Positions 22,579 to 31,910 of a DNA stretch of 64,000 nt are shown here, piece after piece. Where the stretch lies: contig JAIVFJ010000184.1 in assembly GCA_025765615.1 (NCBI GenBank), positions 62,001 through 126,000 of the forward strand, read 5' to 3'. Made by a program: the position numbers and the translations under genes. The notes beneath the pieces were generated by a model. That model was not told where the DNA came from, did no database searches, and saw only the letters and a program-made list of their open reading frames with translations. This stretch comes from Zopfochytrium polystomum (taxonomy: Eukaryota; Chytridiomycota; Chytridiomycetes; Chytridiales; Chytridiaceae). Every line of letters begins with the position of its first letter. Within the stretch, counting starts at the first letter, position 1.

Positions 22579-22756
22579 CTTTGTTTGGTTGGCAGTGATC
22601 GGCGAGGAGTAGTCGATTTGTGTGTTTGCTTGGAGGTGGTCGGCCCGGAGATGAGGCAAAGGAAATGTGCGTGCACTTTTGTGCTGAAGCGAAAGAGCGA
22701 GGGGGGTTATATACACGTAAATACTCTCTCTCACACACTCTCTCCTAACCTTTTTT

Positions 22757-22814
22757 CATTTGCGTCGGGTAAACAGATTATTGGTGGAAAGTTAAACACC
22801 TTTCGAAATCTGAT
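22757..22814. promoter_or_regulatory. Conserved upstream block, copy A
   Basis: This 58-base block matches 25065-25123 at all but a few positions, while flanking DNA is much less alike. It sits about 180-235 bp upstream of PPxY member 2, and its twin about 170-230 bp upstream of member 3. Higher conservation than the surroundings suggests a shared upstream control element; recent duplication is the alternative. Confidence 0.45.
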
Positions 22815-23274
22815 CGTCTTGAGAGAGAAAGGGAAAGGATTTGAAATGCCAATTGGGCATTGGGGAGGCCGCAAACATTGTGTGCGTGTGCGTGTGTGTG
22901 TGTGTGTGTGTTGTCTGAAAGGCGCGTGATTCACCTTCTGTTGATCTTTCTTTTGTCTATTACTTTTCCCCGGCTTTTTTGACTTCAACTCCGTCGGGGA
23001 GCAGTTTTCGGAGTTGAAAAAGTATACAGCACACCATCGTCCCCCCCCAAACAATGGCATGTGGCCTCTGTTCCTGCGACTGCGGAGTTGGTTGTTTTCC
23101 AACGCTCTCCCGACGTGGAAGAACCTTTTCGAAGGAGATTTCAATGAAGTAGAAATAGGGAGAGAGACGAGAAAGACGGCTGGCTCGGAAAGATTAGGGC
23201 GAAATGGCGGGAGAGCGTTCAATCAGAGATAGTTTGCTGGTTCGTGCAGCAGCCTTAGACAGATAAAGACATAA

Positions 23275-23346
23275 AGGAGCGTAGTATTATTGAAGCGCAT
23301 TGGGCTGATACCGCAAAAGTAGAGCGATCGAAACTTTTCTGCTGCC
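23275..23346 (+). pseudogene. Decayed initiator tRNA-Met gene
   Basis: It aligns over 72 bases with the four tRNA-Met genes below. It keeps AGCGTAGT, GAAGC, GGGCT and the GATCGAAAC T-loop. The acceptor stem, D stem and T stem carry mismatches, and the anticodon CAT has become GAT (loop CTGATAC). It is a relic, in the position expected from the duplicated unit at 25791. Confidence 0.75.
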
Positions 23347-24323
23347 ATTCTTTTACTCAGCTATTGTCGCGAGCCGCATCAGCAATGTTCGGAAAATACT
23401 TGCCTCGCCCAACATAGTGGAATTTTTTTTCTCATAACATACAACAATCGAAATAATCCGCTGCGGCGATCCCTTTCCCAATTTTTGTGGGCATTGGAGC
23501 AAAAACCAGCCTTTCTTTTGGGCACTTCTCGGATTCGGGAAAATTTTAGTTGGAGAGTGGAGAGACATTCCCAATCCCGAATCCCACCGGAAAGCCAAGG
23601 TACAAAACCTTCCGGGGGCTCACGGTCTCGTCTCAACGGCATAAACTCTGCCAAACTATTTGTTATTTTTTCCCCGCTCCGAGTGTTGGCTGCACTGCGA
23701 ATGGATTCTCCCTATATCTCACGCCAGCACAACAGCACTGCGTTATTTTCAGCGCAATTTTGATCGCTTTAATCTATTCCTTGCTTTCACACTAGAGGAA
23801 AAGGGCAAGAAAGAGTGTGACTATGAGAAAGAGAGGTAAGAAGGAAGTACGTGGTGGACAAACTACTCAATGATTCCCGTTGTGGGTAACAAAAGATTCA
23901 AGGAGAGCGTAGTTTTATTTAAGCGCTCAATCCAAAAGCCCCTTCCTTCTTTGTTTTGCTGCTTGGACAGATATGAGGTCTTACAGTGGAAATTCGGTTA
24001 CAGAGCTGAAGAAAGAAAGAGGCTCGCAGCAACAGCTACGAAAACACAGAGTAAAGCAAGCGCGCAGGGGGTAGAAGGCTCCTAGTTCGGCAGGATGGGG
24101 CAAAAACTTTTTTTGATTGGAGAAGACAGCACACAAACGTGGGCGGCCAGGGTACCGGTGACCACTCCCCAATGCTTCCCCCGGCCCATTAAGAAATAAG
24201 AAGACGAAGAAAGAACCCCACACAGTTGGGGGGTAGGCCCCGGAGGCGACGGGGTGGAAGAGGCAGCTGCGTGACGACGGGACGACGCAACGAACACGCA
24301 AAAACTCCACTAAGTCATCCGCA
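23347..24323. other. Intergenic region, no supported gene
   Basis: Several short open frames lack protein character. The right part (from about 24000) is the downstream flank of the next duplicated PPxY unit. Confidence 0.35.
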
Positions 24324-24896
24324 TCAAACGCTCTTCTCGCTGTACTCCGGCGGCGGGATGTCCGACTTCCCACCGGCCGCCGCCGCCGCCGGCGATCCCA
24401 GCGGAATGTGGCGGTCCGACGCGCCGTACGCGAGGGCAGCCCAGAACCGTTTCGCGGCCGCCGAGCTGCTGGTGATGCCGGGTTGCGGGGCAGGCTGGTC
24501 ACGTTTCGGTTGTCGGACGGTGGCGTGGAGCGGCGGGTCCGCGAGGCGCTGGGCGGGGTGGAGCGGGATGGAGCGGTCTGACGCTCCGTGGGCGAGGGCG
24601 GCCCAGAACCTTTTCGCGGCCGCCGAGGTGGTGCTGCTGCTGCTGCGGCCGGTTTCCGCCGTAGGGTGGTCGGCGCGTTTTGGCTGTCGGACGGTGGCGT
24701 GGAGCGGCGGGTCCGCGAGTTGCTGGGCGGGGTAGAGCGGGATGGAGCGGTCGGAGGCGCCGTGGGCGAGGGCGGCGAAGAAGCGGGCGGTGGTCTCCGC
24801 AGCGGTACTGGTCTTTGTGGGGGTTGTGGCGGTTGCGGATGCAGCGGCGAGGGCCGTTGCGGTGGAGTCGGAGTCTGTGGGTGAGCGGGGGTGCAT
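24324..24896 (-). CDS. PPxY-tailed small protein, array member 3 (three modules)
   Basis: The product is 190 residues from ATG 24896. It begins MHPRSPTDSDST, then a Thr/Ala-rich linker. Three modules follow: ARFFAALAHGASDRSIPL, KRFWAALAHGASDRSIPL and KRFWAALAYGASDRHIPL. The first two carry the PAQxLADPPLHATVRQPKR extension. The tail is IPPPEYSEKSV. Compared with member 2 it has gained one whole internal module, so the array evolves by module duplication as well as by gene duplication. TATATAC lies about 147 bp upstream on the same strand. No signal peptide or membrane helix. Confidence 0.7.
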   Translation of the reverse strand: MHPRSPTDSDSTATALAAASATATTPTKTSTAAETTARFFAALAHGASDRSIPLYPAQQLADPPLHATVRQPKRADHPTAETGRSSSSTTSAAAKRFWAALAHGASDRSIPLHPAQRLADPPLHATVRQPKRDQPAPQPGITSSSAAAKRFWAALAYGASDRHIPLGSPAAAAAGGKSDIPPPEYSEKSV

Positions 24897-25020
24897 TTTT
24901 GCTTCTGTCGTTATTGGTTGTGAGCCTCGTCGATTTGTGTGTTTGCTTGGAGGTGGCTGGCGCGAAGATGAGGCAAGGGGAATCGGGCGCGTAATTTTTC
25001 TTTGTGCTGAAGGCAGCGAG

Positions 25021-25040
25021 GGGGGGGGGGGGGGGGGGGG
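25021..25040. repeat. Poly-G tract
   Basis: An uninterrupted run of about 20 G directly follows the TATATAC box of PPxY member 3 (read on the minus strand). It could form a G-quadruplex and may be a site of sequencing length error. Confidence 0.8.
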
Positions 25041-25064
25041 GTTATATACGAAACATTCTCGTCA

Positions 25065-25123
25065 CATTTGCGTCGGGTAAACAGATTATTGGTGGAAAGT
25101 GAAACACTCTTTCGAAATCTGAT
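25065..25123. promoter_or_regulatory. Conserved upstream block, copy B
   Basis: Near-identical twin of 22757-22814. It starts CATTTGCGTCGGGTAAACAG and ends TTCGAAATCTGAT, upstream of PPxY member 3. Confidence 0.45.
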
Positions 25124-25790
25124 GGACTTCTGAGTGTTGAGCGGCCAGACGGGAAAGAAAGGGAGAGGGAAGGAGACAGACAGAGAACAAGAATGGATTT
25201 GAATGGATTTGAAATGGCGCCAAATTGGGCTCAGCATATGCGTGTGTGCACTTTTGTTCTTTGTGGGGGTCTCTAACTTTTTCACTCCAGAGAATTTGGG
25301 GACAACATGGTGATTCACCCTTGTTGATCGTACTTCCAATTTCTTTTTTTTTCTTTTTTTTTTCCTTCTTTTGATCTTGTTTTGACTGTTTTTCATTTGT
25401 TCACAGCTTTTTGTGTCGAGGAGCAGTTTTCGGAGTTTGAAAAAACCCAGCACGCACCTGCATTGCACGCGCCAGCGGGCCCCCCACACCATTGCGCCCG
25501 CCCCCCCCAAAATCATGTGAACGCTGATCCTGCGACTGCGGAGTCGGTTGCTTTTCGGCTGATGCCCCCGACGTGGAATCTTTTCGAAGAGGAGATTTTC
25601 GGACAAGAGACGAAACGAGAGAGAAAGAAGGTGGGCGCAGAGGCAAGAGAATGGGACGAGGAAGAGAGGAATGATATGCAGAAAGGGAGGCAGAGTTTGG
25701 AGAACGAGATGACGGTATAGCGTTCAGCCGGCGATTTCAATGCACGTGTAAGCGAGGATATGTAGCCTAAGAACCCGTCCCAATATATCA

Positions 25791-25862
25791 AGCAGCGTAG
25801 TGTAGTGGAAGCACGTTGGGCTCATAACCCAAAGGTCGAACGATCGAAACGTTCCGCTGCTA
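25791..25862 (+). tRNA. Initiator tRNA-Met (CAT)
   Basis: The 72-nt cloverleaf has acceptor AGCAGCG/CGCTGCT with an A1-T72 pair, a D arm GTG...CAC, anticodon stem-loop TTGGG-CTCATAA-CCCAA, and T arm GAACG-ATCGAAA-CGTTC. The A1:U72 pair, three G:C pairs below the anticodon loop and the GATCGAAAC T-loop mark it as initiator rather than elongator. The discriminator is A. Its 3' end matches the primer site of the LTR element at 10946. Confidence 0.93.
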
Positions 25863-26286
25863 TACTTTCCATTGTTTCATGGCGCTTTTGCAAACTGTTG
25901 CGATCCGCAATATGGAAGCTCTATTACACTTCTCTCGCCGTGCGAAGGGGAGTTTTTGCAACAAACGATCGAAGCTTTGTCGTTGCTATGAACTCACTTC
26001 CCATCTTTCACGCCGCCGAACGAAACAAGGCATACCGGTCAAACAACACAACGCAAGGAGACTACAGCGATGGGGACAACTTGCAGCTTTAGTTTTAGAC
26101 AACTTTAGTTACGAAAAGGGGAAAGTGCGCAGCTCGACAGGAAAGGGGGGGGATTGGACGAGAGATCACAACACAGGGGCCAACAAGAGGCTTCCAATCA
26201 TCAAGCACAACCTGGCTAACAGACGACCTACAAACATGCACAACACACAACTCCCCACTCATGTTCAGCGAACTCCCACCTCCCAA

Positions 26287-26646
26287 TCAAACATTCCTCT
26301 CGCTGTAGGGAGGAGGCGGCCGGTCGCCCGAAGCCGCAGCGGACCTGTTGAACCACGATGTCGCACGGGACTGGGTGGGTGGAGCGTCTGCAGTCGGGCG
26401 GCGGACGATGGCGTCGAGGGGCGGATCGTCGAGGCGCTGTGCGGGGTGGGCGGGGATGGCGCGGTCGGATGCGGCGTAGGCGAGGGTGGAGAAGAAGCGA
26501 GCTGCGGCGGCGGCGGCGGTGTTTATGGTTGTGGAGTTGGTGGTGGTGGTAGTGGTGGCTGCGGTGGTCTTGGATGTGGCAGTTGTGGAGGGGGTGGTTG
26601 GCTTGGTTGCCGGGTCGGTGGAGCGGGGGAATGCGAGGGGGTGCAT
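26287..26646 (-). CDS. PPxY-tailed small protein, array member 4
   Basis: The product is 119 residues from ATG 26646. It begins MHPLAFPRSTDP and has a long Thr/Ala stretch. It carries one module, ARFFSTLAYAASDRAIPAHP, with extension QRLDDPPLDAIVRRP. A vestigial second part (SWFNRSAAASG) follows. The tail is PPPPYSERNV, with PPxY kept and the final EK replaced by ER. The start lies in the same GGGTGCAT context as members 2, 3 and 5. More diverged than members 2 and 3, so an older duplicate still under constraint at both ends. Confidence 0.65.
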   Translation of the reverse strand: MHPLAFPRSTDPATKPTTPSTTATSKTTAATTTTTTNSTTINTAAAAAARFFSTLAYAASDRAIPAHPAQRLDDPPLDAIVRRPTADAPPTQSRATSWFNRSAAASGDRPPPPYSERNV

Positions 26647-26807
26647 TTTTGCGCTTGTTTGTTTGAGCTGAGAAGTGCCCGGTGGGTGAAGTATGAGTTT
26701 AAGGTACCTGCGTCCGTACGAGAAAGGGCGTTGAAAAGCTGGATTGCTTTTTGGAAGGGAGCATGTACTGCTTGTTTGCTGCGAAGTGATAATCACGCAC
26801 TGATTAC

Positions 26808-26856
<49 letters not shown>

Positions 26857-27874
26857 GGAAACGTAGGTAGAACCAAAAAAAAAAAAAGGAATTCTGACAC
26901 ACCTTGTTTGCTCAGTTTTTAAAGATTCTACTCATAGTTTCACGGACTAACGGAAAGTCGGTTTCTCGATAACCACAAAAGTTGCAGATTGTGCAGATGG
27001 GTTCTCCAACCGAAATCTTGATTGTCAGCATGGGAGCGGCAGTTATTGCGGGGAGAACGTCTAACAGAGCGAGCGACAGAGTGCAGAGCTGGACAGATGG
27101 ATTGGGAGACAGAGAGAGAGAGAGAGAGTGTGTGTGTGTGTGTGTTAGGCAGTCTTTTCCCAAAAGGAGAGGGAGTGGAAAGATCGCGATGGGGCCGAGT
27201 CGATCTTTCGAAGGTCGAAACCCTTCCACGATCTGGCGAAACCTGCCCGAATGTGATTCACTCGCCCCCATTGTCTCGGCAGAAATTTTAGGTGAACGGG
27301 TTCCTGACCCTGTTAAATGACCTCAAAATCAATGTCAAAAAGCGACTTCGAGTCGAGTCCGACTTGGTTTCAAGTCGCGGGCCAGAGTGACCGTGACTTG
27401 CTTTTCGAGCGGATTTTATTTAGCTTGGTTTCAATTCGATGGCCCAAAGTTTTTGGGATATGCCTGTAACCCAATCGATCTTTGGATCTATTTTTTTTGA
27501 TTTCGTATGACGCCGAAACAGCAACACCATCGACTGGGGAAGCTCTGGTCAAGCGACAAACAACCGTGGCAATGGGCTTTGGAACGCACTCTTTCCGCAC
27601 CCGCGGCTCTGAATCCGTCATGGATAGCCTCTCTTTCAATTGCTGCATGGGACCGCTGAAGGAATGGTCCGGCGCAGGAACGGGCGCCTCGGAAGCGCCC
27701 GCCGAGGTTTTGGTTGAAGGAGCCCCTAAAGAGAGAATCGATGGCGCTGGGCATTTGATCCGGCAAATAGATCTGATTTCTGCCACGAGGTAGTCAACGC
27801 GTCCTCGAATATCATTTTGGACTGGTCCAAAACGGGAAAGCATCAGATTATGGCTTGGCTAAGGAGTACCGCGA
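26647..27874. other. Intergenic region with microsatellites
   Basis: Contains a (TC)n tract at 26808-26853 and an (AG)n(TG)n tract near 27113-27145. An open frame on the minus strand (27370-27843, 157 codons) has no recognised features and is not annotated as a gene. Confidence 0.4.
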
Positions 27875-27946
27875 AGCAGCGTAGTGTAGCGGAAGCACGT
27901 TGGACTCATAACTCAAAGGTCGAACGATCGAAACGTTCCGCTGCTA
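27875..27946 (+). tRNA. Variant initiator tRNA-Met (CAT), possibly decaying
   Basis: It matches the initiator tRNA at 25791 except for a few changes. TGG becomes CGG in the D loop, and the anticodon stem reads TTGGA-CTCATAA-CTCAA. The pair next to the loop is therefore A-C, and the next is G-T, instead of three G:C pairs. Those three G:C pairs are a hallmark needed for initiator function. The gene may be impaired or on its way to a pseudogene. Acceptor and T arms are intact. Confidence 0.75.
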
Positions 27947-28109
27947 TGTCGACCGCTTGATTTTGAACATCTTTATACAGATTGTAGCTCCATCTACCTA
28001 CGATTCTTTTGAAATTCTTTGTGGATGAAGACACTTGAAACGATGTCGAGAGCAAATTTCAAGTCCTGTGTTATTGGGCGCCTGACAATCTCGCTAGCTC
28101 CAGCCCAAA

Positions 28110-29863
28110 ATGACGCTCACTCACGAGATTACCTGGCGCCACGCAGCGCACGGCCTCAAGCTCTCCATCGTCGCGGCGGCGATCGTTACTTCCTTCCTGT
28201 GGGCGTTCGCGGCGATCGAGGTTGCCCTTGTCGACGCAGGGTCCAGGAACCCGCCGGACTCTGTCTGCCTCTATTTTGCGCTAATGTCCGCCAACTACGC
28301 GCTGTACTTCTTGTTTGCCCGGCAAGTCGGCAGCATCTGCGCGACCGGCAGTATAACGGTCTTGCCGCGTGATGCCTTGTTTGCTTTGATTGACCTTTGC
28401 ATGATCGTTGCGCCATCGCTGCTAGCACGATCGCGCACCGACTTTTTCAGCGTTGTTTCGTTCGCTTACTTCCCCGGTTTGTAAAAACTCTTTGCAGGGC
28501 TAATGGATCTAATACTTATACCGCTCTCGAAAAAAGGCCCCTTCCTCGGCACTCTCTGCTCTCTTTCTGCAGAACCTAACATCTCTGTACGCATAGCAAA
28601 ATCTGTGGTGATTGCACTACTACTCGTGGCGATGACGCATCTATTTAATTGGTCTATCATAGTCGAGTTTTACGTGTTGGAGAGATCCGACATACAAACA
28701 GCCAAGGGCTTGTTCATCAACGCCGCCGTGATCGCCCTGCCGTTCCTTTGTCGTTCCTTCGGCCATTTTACCACCGTGATTGCAAATGAGGTGTTCGTTC
28801 ACAAGGCGGCAGAACCTCTCGCGAATCTCTCACAGGAAGAAAACTTTGACCTAACTGGAAAAGCGGCCGCTGTGGGCGCTTCGGCTTCAGAAGAAGGAAC
28901 TGTTGACGATTCAGATTGCGGCGAGTCGCCCACTTCAAGTGATCGAGCCGTGTCCAACGAGTCCATTCAAGCGCTCACTAAATCGAGTAATCTCCTTGTA
29001 ATTATCTCCGGTACTGTTCCCTTGCCCCGCTTCTCTCATCTTGAATCTGGGGTCTGATCGTTGTTGCCAAAATGAAAACAAAAAAACAAAAATAAAAAAC
29101 AAAAAACAAAAACGAAAACAAATCGAGCCCTCGAATTTATTAGCGCCTTGCTCCTTCTCCGACTCAGCAGCTCTTTCTTCTGGATCTTCTTGGGCCTGGA
29201 CCACACCGTTCGTCCAGCGTTCCGCGTGATCGGCGGGCTGGCAGAGGCTGCATTGGTCCCATGCGTGTCGCGGTGTCGAGGCGGTCGCAGCCGCTCGGCG
29301 CGCAGCGTCGGCAAGGCGGAGGCAGAACTCGCAGCCGTTCGCACCTCACAGGCAGACTTCTCAAACGCACCGCCGGCGGAGCCGCCAGAGAGTCTGGCGA
29401 CGCAGATCCTGCAGGCCATTTTGTACGCGGACGCGGACCCGCAACGCGACTACCACGTCAAGGCGGCGGGTACGTGGCGCTGCCGGCGGCGGCGGCGACG
29501 GCGTTTCTGTACCTGTGCGTGGACTCGCCGGTGCAGGCAGCGTCACAGAGGGGCACCGCGGCGTGCGGGCGGCGGCTGGCCGGGGCGACGGTGGGGTCGT
29601 CGGCCGTGCGGCTCGCGGCGATGCTGGGAACTAACCTGGCGATGGACTTTGCGGCTTTGGCGGCGCGGGCGTGTTGGAAAAGGAGACGGTTGAAGCGAGT
29701 TTCGCCGCGGGCAGCAGGGGAGGACTCCGGTGCGCGAAACGATGATGTTGGATTCGTGTCGCTGTGGTTCGGCGCGCACGCGGCGGTTGGGATGGTCATT
29801 TGTGCGTGCAGCGTCGTGATGTTTCTTCGAGGAGTATTCATGATGGAGGCTTGCGGGCCATGA
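28110..29863 (+). pseudogene. Multi-spanning membrane protein family, copy 2, one-base frameshift
   Basis: Exons are 28110-28476, 28537-29010 and 29128-29863. The first exon is 367 bases, as in copies 3 and 4, and junction phases equal those of copy 1. Signatures present: HGLKL, RNPPDSVCL, FPG junction, FYVLERSDIQ, DADPQRDYH, RRLAGATV, FVSLW and MFLRG...EACGP. In exon 3, after HVKAA, the frame breaks. Copy 1 reads GCGCGGTACGTGG where this copy has GCGGGTACGTGG, so one base is missing at about 29468. The rest is perfectly open in the restored frame. This is either a fresh pseudogene or a consensus error. Confidence 0.8.
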
Positions 29864-30198
29864 GCAAGAGGAGGGGGGGGGGCTGGGAGAGCCCATATTG
29901 TTTATCCTATGCAACGTTACCGCGATCAGCATTTGTACTTAGTCATCGATGGACCCACCTTCACGCATTCATTCACTCACAAATGTACAGAGCCCACAAC
30001 CGAGTGCCACTGAGCGCAAGTTCGTGACAATCCAGCTCCAGCCGTCTCGCCCCCTCATTCTGATTCACGGCAAACCCGAAATTGGTAGGTCGGTTTCCGC
30101 GTACGCCCTCCTTCAGTTTGAGGGAAGCGAGATCACCAAAGAGTGTTCATACTGCATTTTTGGAATCTTGTATTTAGAAGTAGAGATACTGACATAGC

Positions 30199-30270
30199 AG
30201 CAGCGTAGTGTAGTGGAAGCACGTTGGGCTCATAACCCAAAGGTCGAACGATCGAAACGTTCCGCTGCTA
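30199..30270 (+). tRNA. Initiator tRNA-Met (CAT)
   Basis: Identical in all 72 bases to the gene at 25791 (AGCAGCG acceptor, CTCATAA loop, GATCGAAAC T-loop). It lies about 335 bp after the membrane-family copy 2. Confidence 0.93.
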
Positions 30271-30885
30271 ACTCAATCACTCTCTTGATTCCCTTGCCGA
30301 TGTATGCTTATGGATCTGTGGTTTATTTCAGATCAATTTAAGCCAGTTAGATTTCTGCAGAATTTCGTGACTTTACCATGCCTCAAACAGACTGGCACTA
30401 TGTAAATCACAACTGGAATTCAACAGGATCCCAACGTTCTTGGGCAACTGCTGAAGGTTTTCAAGTAATTTCCAGAAAAAAACGTGAGGTCTAAAACATG
30501 CAATAATTGCGTTTGAAAAAAACTGCAGCTTTATTTAAAGTGTGAGCGACAAACCCTGCCCTCGAATGGCTATCAGTACGAGTATGAGACCTTTGGATGC
30601 ATGATCATGACGTGAGGAGTTAAGAGAACGCAGACACAGAAAAGAAGAAAAAGCCCCCAGTTCGAGCGATGGACAAAAATCTTTTGGAAAGAAGACCAGT
30701 AAGGATGAAGCCTGAGAGTGCTCTATTCTAAGCCTGGCTCTTGTTCAAGAGAAAAAAAAAAACCGCATCGGGACGATACTGGGCACGATTACCAAGCAAG
30801 CAGGCAAGCGCGTGATGACTATGCACCGTGACAAACACGCAAGCACAACCCAACTCACCTTTTACCGCAATCATCCGCGTCAATG
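30271..30885. other. Gene-free stretch
   Basis: AT-richer than its surroundings. No coding frame, RNA gene or repeat was recognised. Confidence 0.4.
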
Positions 30886-31239
30886 TCAAACATCCTTCTC
30901 GCTGTACGCAGGCGGCGACGGCATCCCTCCTCGGGAGCCCAACGCGGCGTGGCGGTTCGACGCGCCGTAGGCGAGTGCGCCCCAGAACCTCGTTGCAGCC
31001 GAGCTGCTGCTGCTGGGGGCTTGCGCGGCAGAGGCGTCCCGGGTCGGCTGGCGGACGGTCGCGTCGAGCGGTGGGTCGGCGGGACGCTGGGCCAGGTGGA
31101 GAGGGATGGAGCGGTCGGACGAGGGGTGGGCGAGGGCTGCGAAAAATCGGGCGACGGCGATGCTCGTGGCTGCGGATTTGTTGTGGAGCGTTGGGCTGTA
31201 TGTGAGGTCGGTGGAGTGGGGGTATGCGAGCGGGTGCAT
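30886..31239 (-). CDS. PPxY-tailed small protein, array member 5
   Basis: The product is 117 residues from ATG 31239. It begins MHPLAYPHSTDLTYSP. The first module is ARFFAALAHPSSDRSIPLHL with QRPADPPLDATVRQP. The second is TRFWGALAYGASNRHAALG. The tail is SPPAYSEKDV. Start context and TATATAC box (about 205 bp upstream on the same strand) agree with members 2 and 3. It shares MHPLA with member 4 and the two-module layout with member 2. Long GT repeats fill its 5' flank. Confidence 0.7.
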   Translation of the reverse strand: MHPLAYPHSTDLTYSPTLHNKSAATSIAVARFFAALAHPSSDRSIPLHLAQRPADPPLDATVRQPTRDASAAQAPSSSSSAATRFWGALAYGASNRHAALGSRGGMPSPPAYSEKDV

Positions 31240-31264
31240 CTTTTTGGGATTAAGCGAGCGGAGT

Positions 31265-31273
31265 ATGTGTTTG

Positions 31274-31314
<41 letters not shown>

Positions 31315-31368
31315 GCTTGTGTGTGAGGGTGTGTTTGGGTGAGTGATTGAGTGTGTGTGTGTGTGCGC
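31265..31368. repeat. GT/TG microsatellite
   Basis: Interrupted TG repeat just upstream of PPxY member 5, between the start codon and the TATATAC box. Confidence 0.85.
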
Positions 31369-31910
31369 TTTAAGCAGAGGGGTTCTTGCTTCCTTTTCTC
31401 TTTGGTTGAAAGTGAATTGACGAAGTTGGACGAAGCGGGGTGTGTTTATATACTTTAGGCTAAGGGACACTCCCTGCCTTTTCCCCCGCACCCGCACCCG
31501 CCCCCCACCATTTGCGTGCTTCCCATCAGATTTCTGTTGAAAGTGATGCACAATCTCTCATTCAGCCGAGCATTCCGGCTGTGAGAATATCGCCTGCATT
31601 TCAAATAGGAGCACCAATAAGGCAATGCACCCAAAGCATTGCGGAAGCAGTTTCACAATAAATGGGTGATTCACGTCTCTCGAAATCTTCTTTTTCTTTC
31701 CTCGACTGAATTTTGTTTCTATTTCTCCCACAGCATCCAACTGCGGGTAAAAGAAAAGGCCGGGGGCAGTGTGAAGAGTGCGACGCGCTAACTTACTGCT
31801 TCATCTCGCACCATTTGCAATGCTGCGTGCTTGGCCCTCGCTCCTTCACTCCTTCCCCCCACCCACCAGCCCACCCCCCCAAACAACGAAACCCCAAAAG
31901 CACCCAGCAG

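Larger units (their letters stand above)
21850..23350. repeat. Segmental duplication, unit A (PPxY gene plus pseudo-tRNA)
   Basis: Blocks in this stretch recur in the same order in 24000-25870. They are the downstream flank (AGTAAAGCAAGCGCG), the PPxY gene, a TATATAC box, and the block CATTTGCGTCGGGTAAACAG (22757). After these come the CGACTGCGGAGT/GACGTGGAA segment and an initiator-tRNA sequence. In unit A the tRNA is decayed. Confidence 0.7.
24000..25870. repeat. Segmental duplication, unit B (PPxY gene plus tRNA)
   Basis: Second copy of the unit at 21850-23350, in the same orientation. Here the PPxY gene has an extra internal module and the tRNA gene is intact. A 20-base G run (25021-25040) interrupts the promoter region. 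Confidence 0.7.

Noticed and set aside
27370..27843. 157-codon open frame on the minus strand with an ATG start
   Set aside because: No domain, signal or paralog; composition not convincing; it lies between microsatellites and a tRNA. Left out as a gene.
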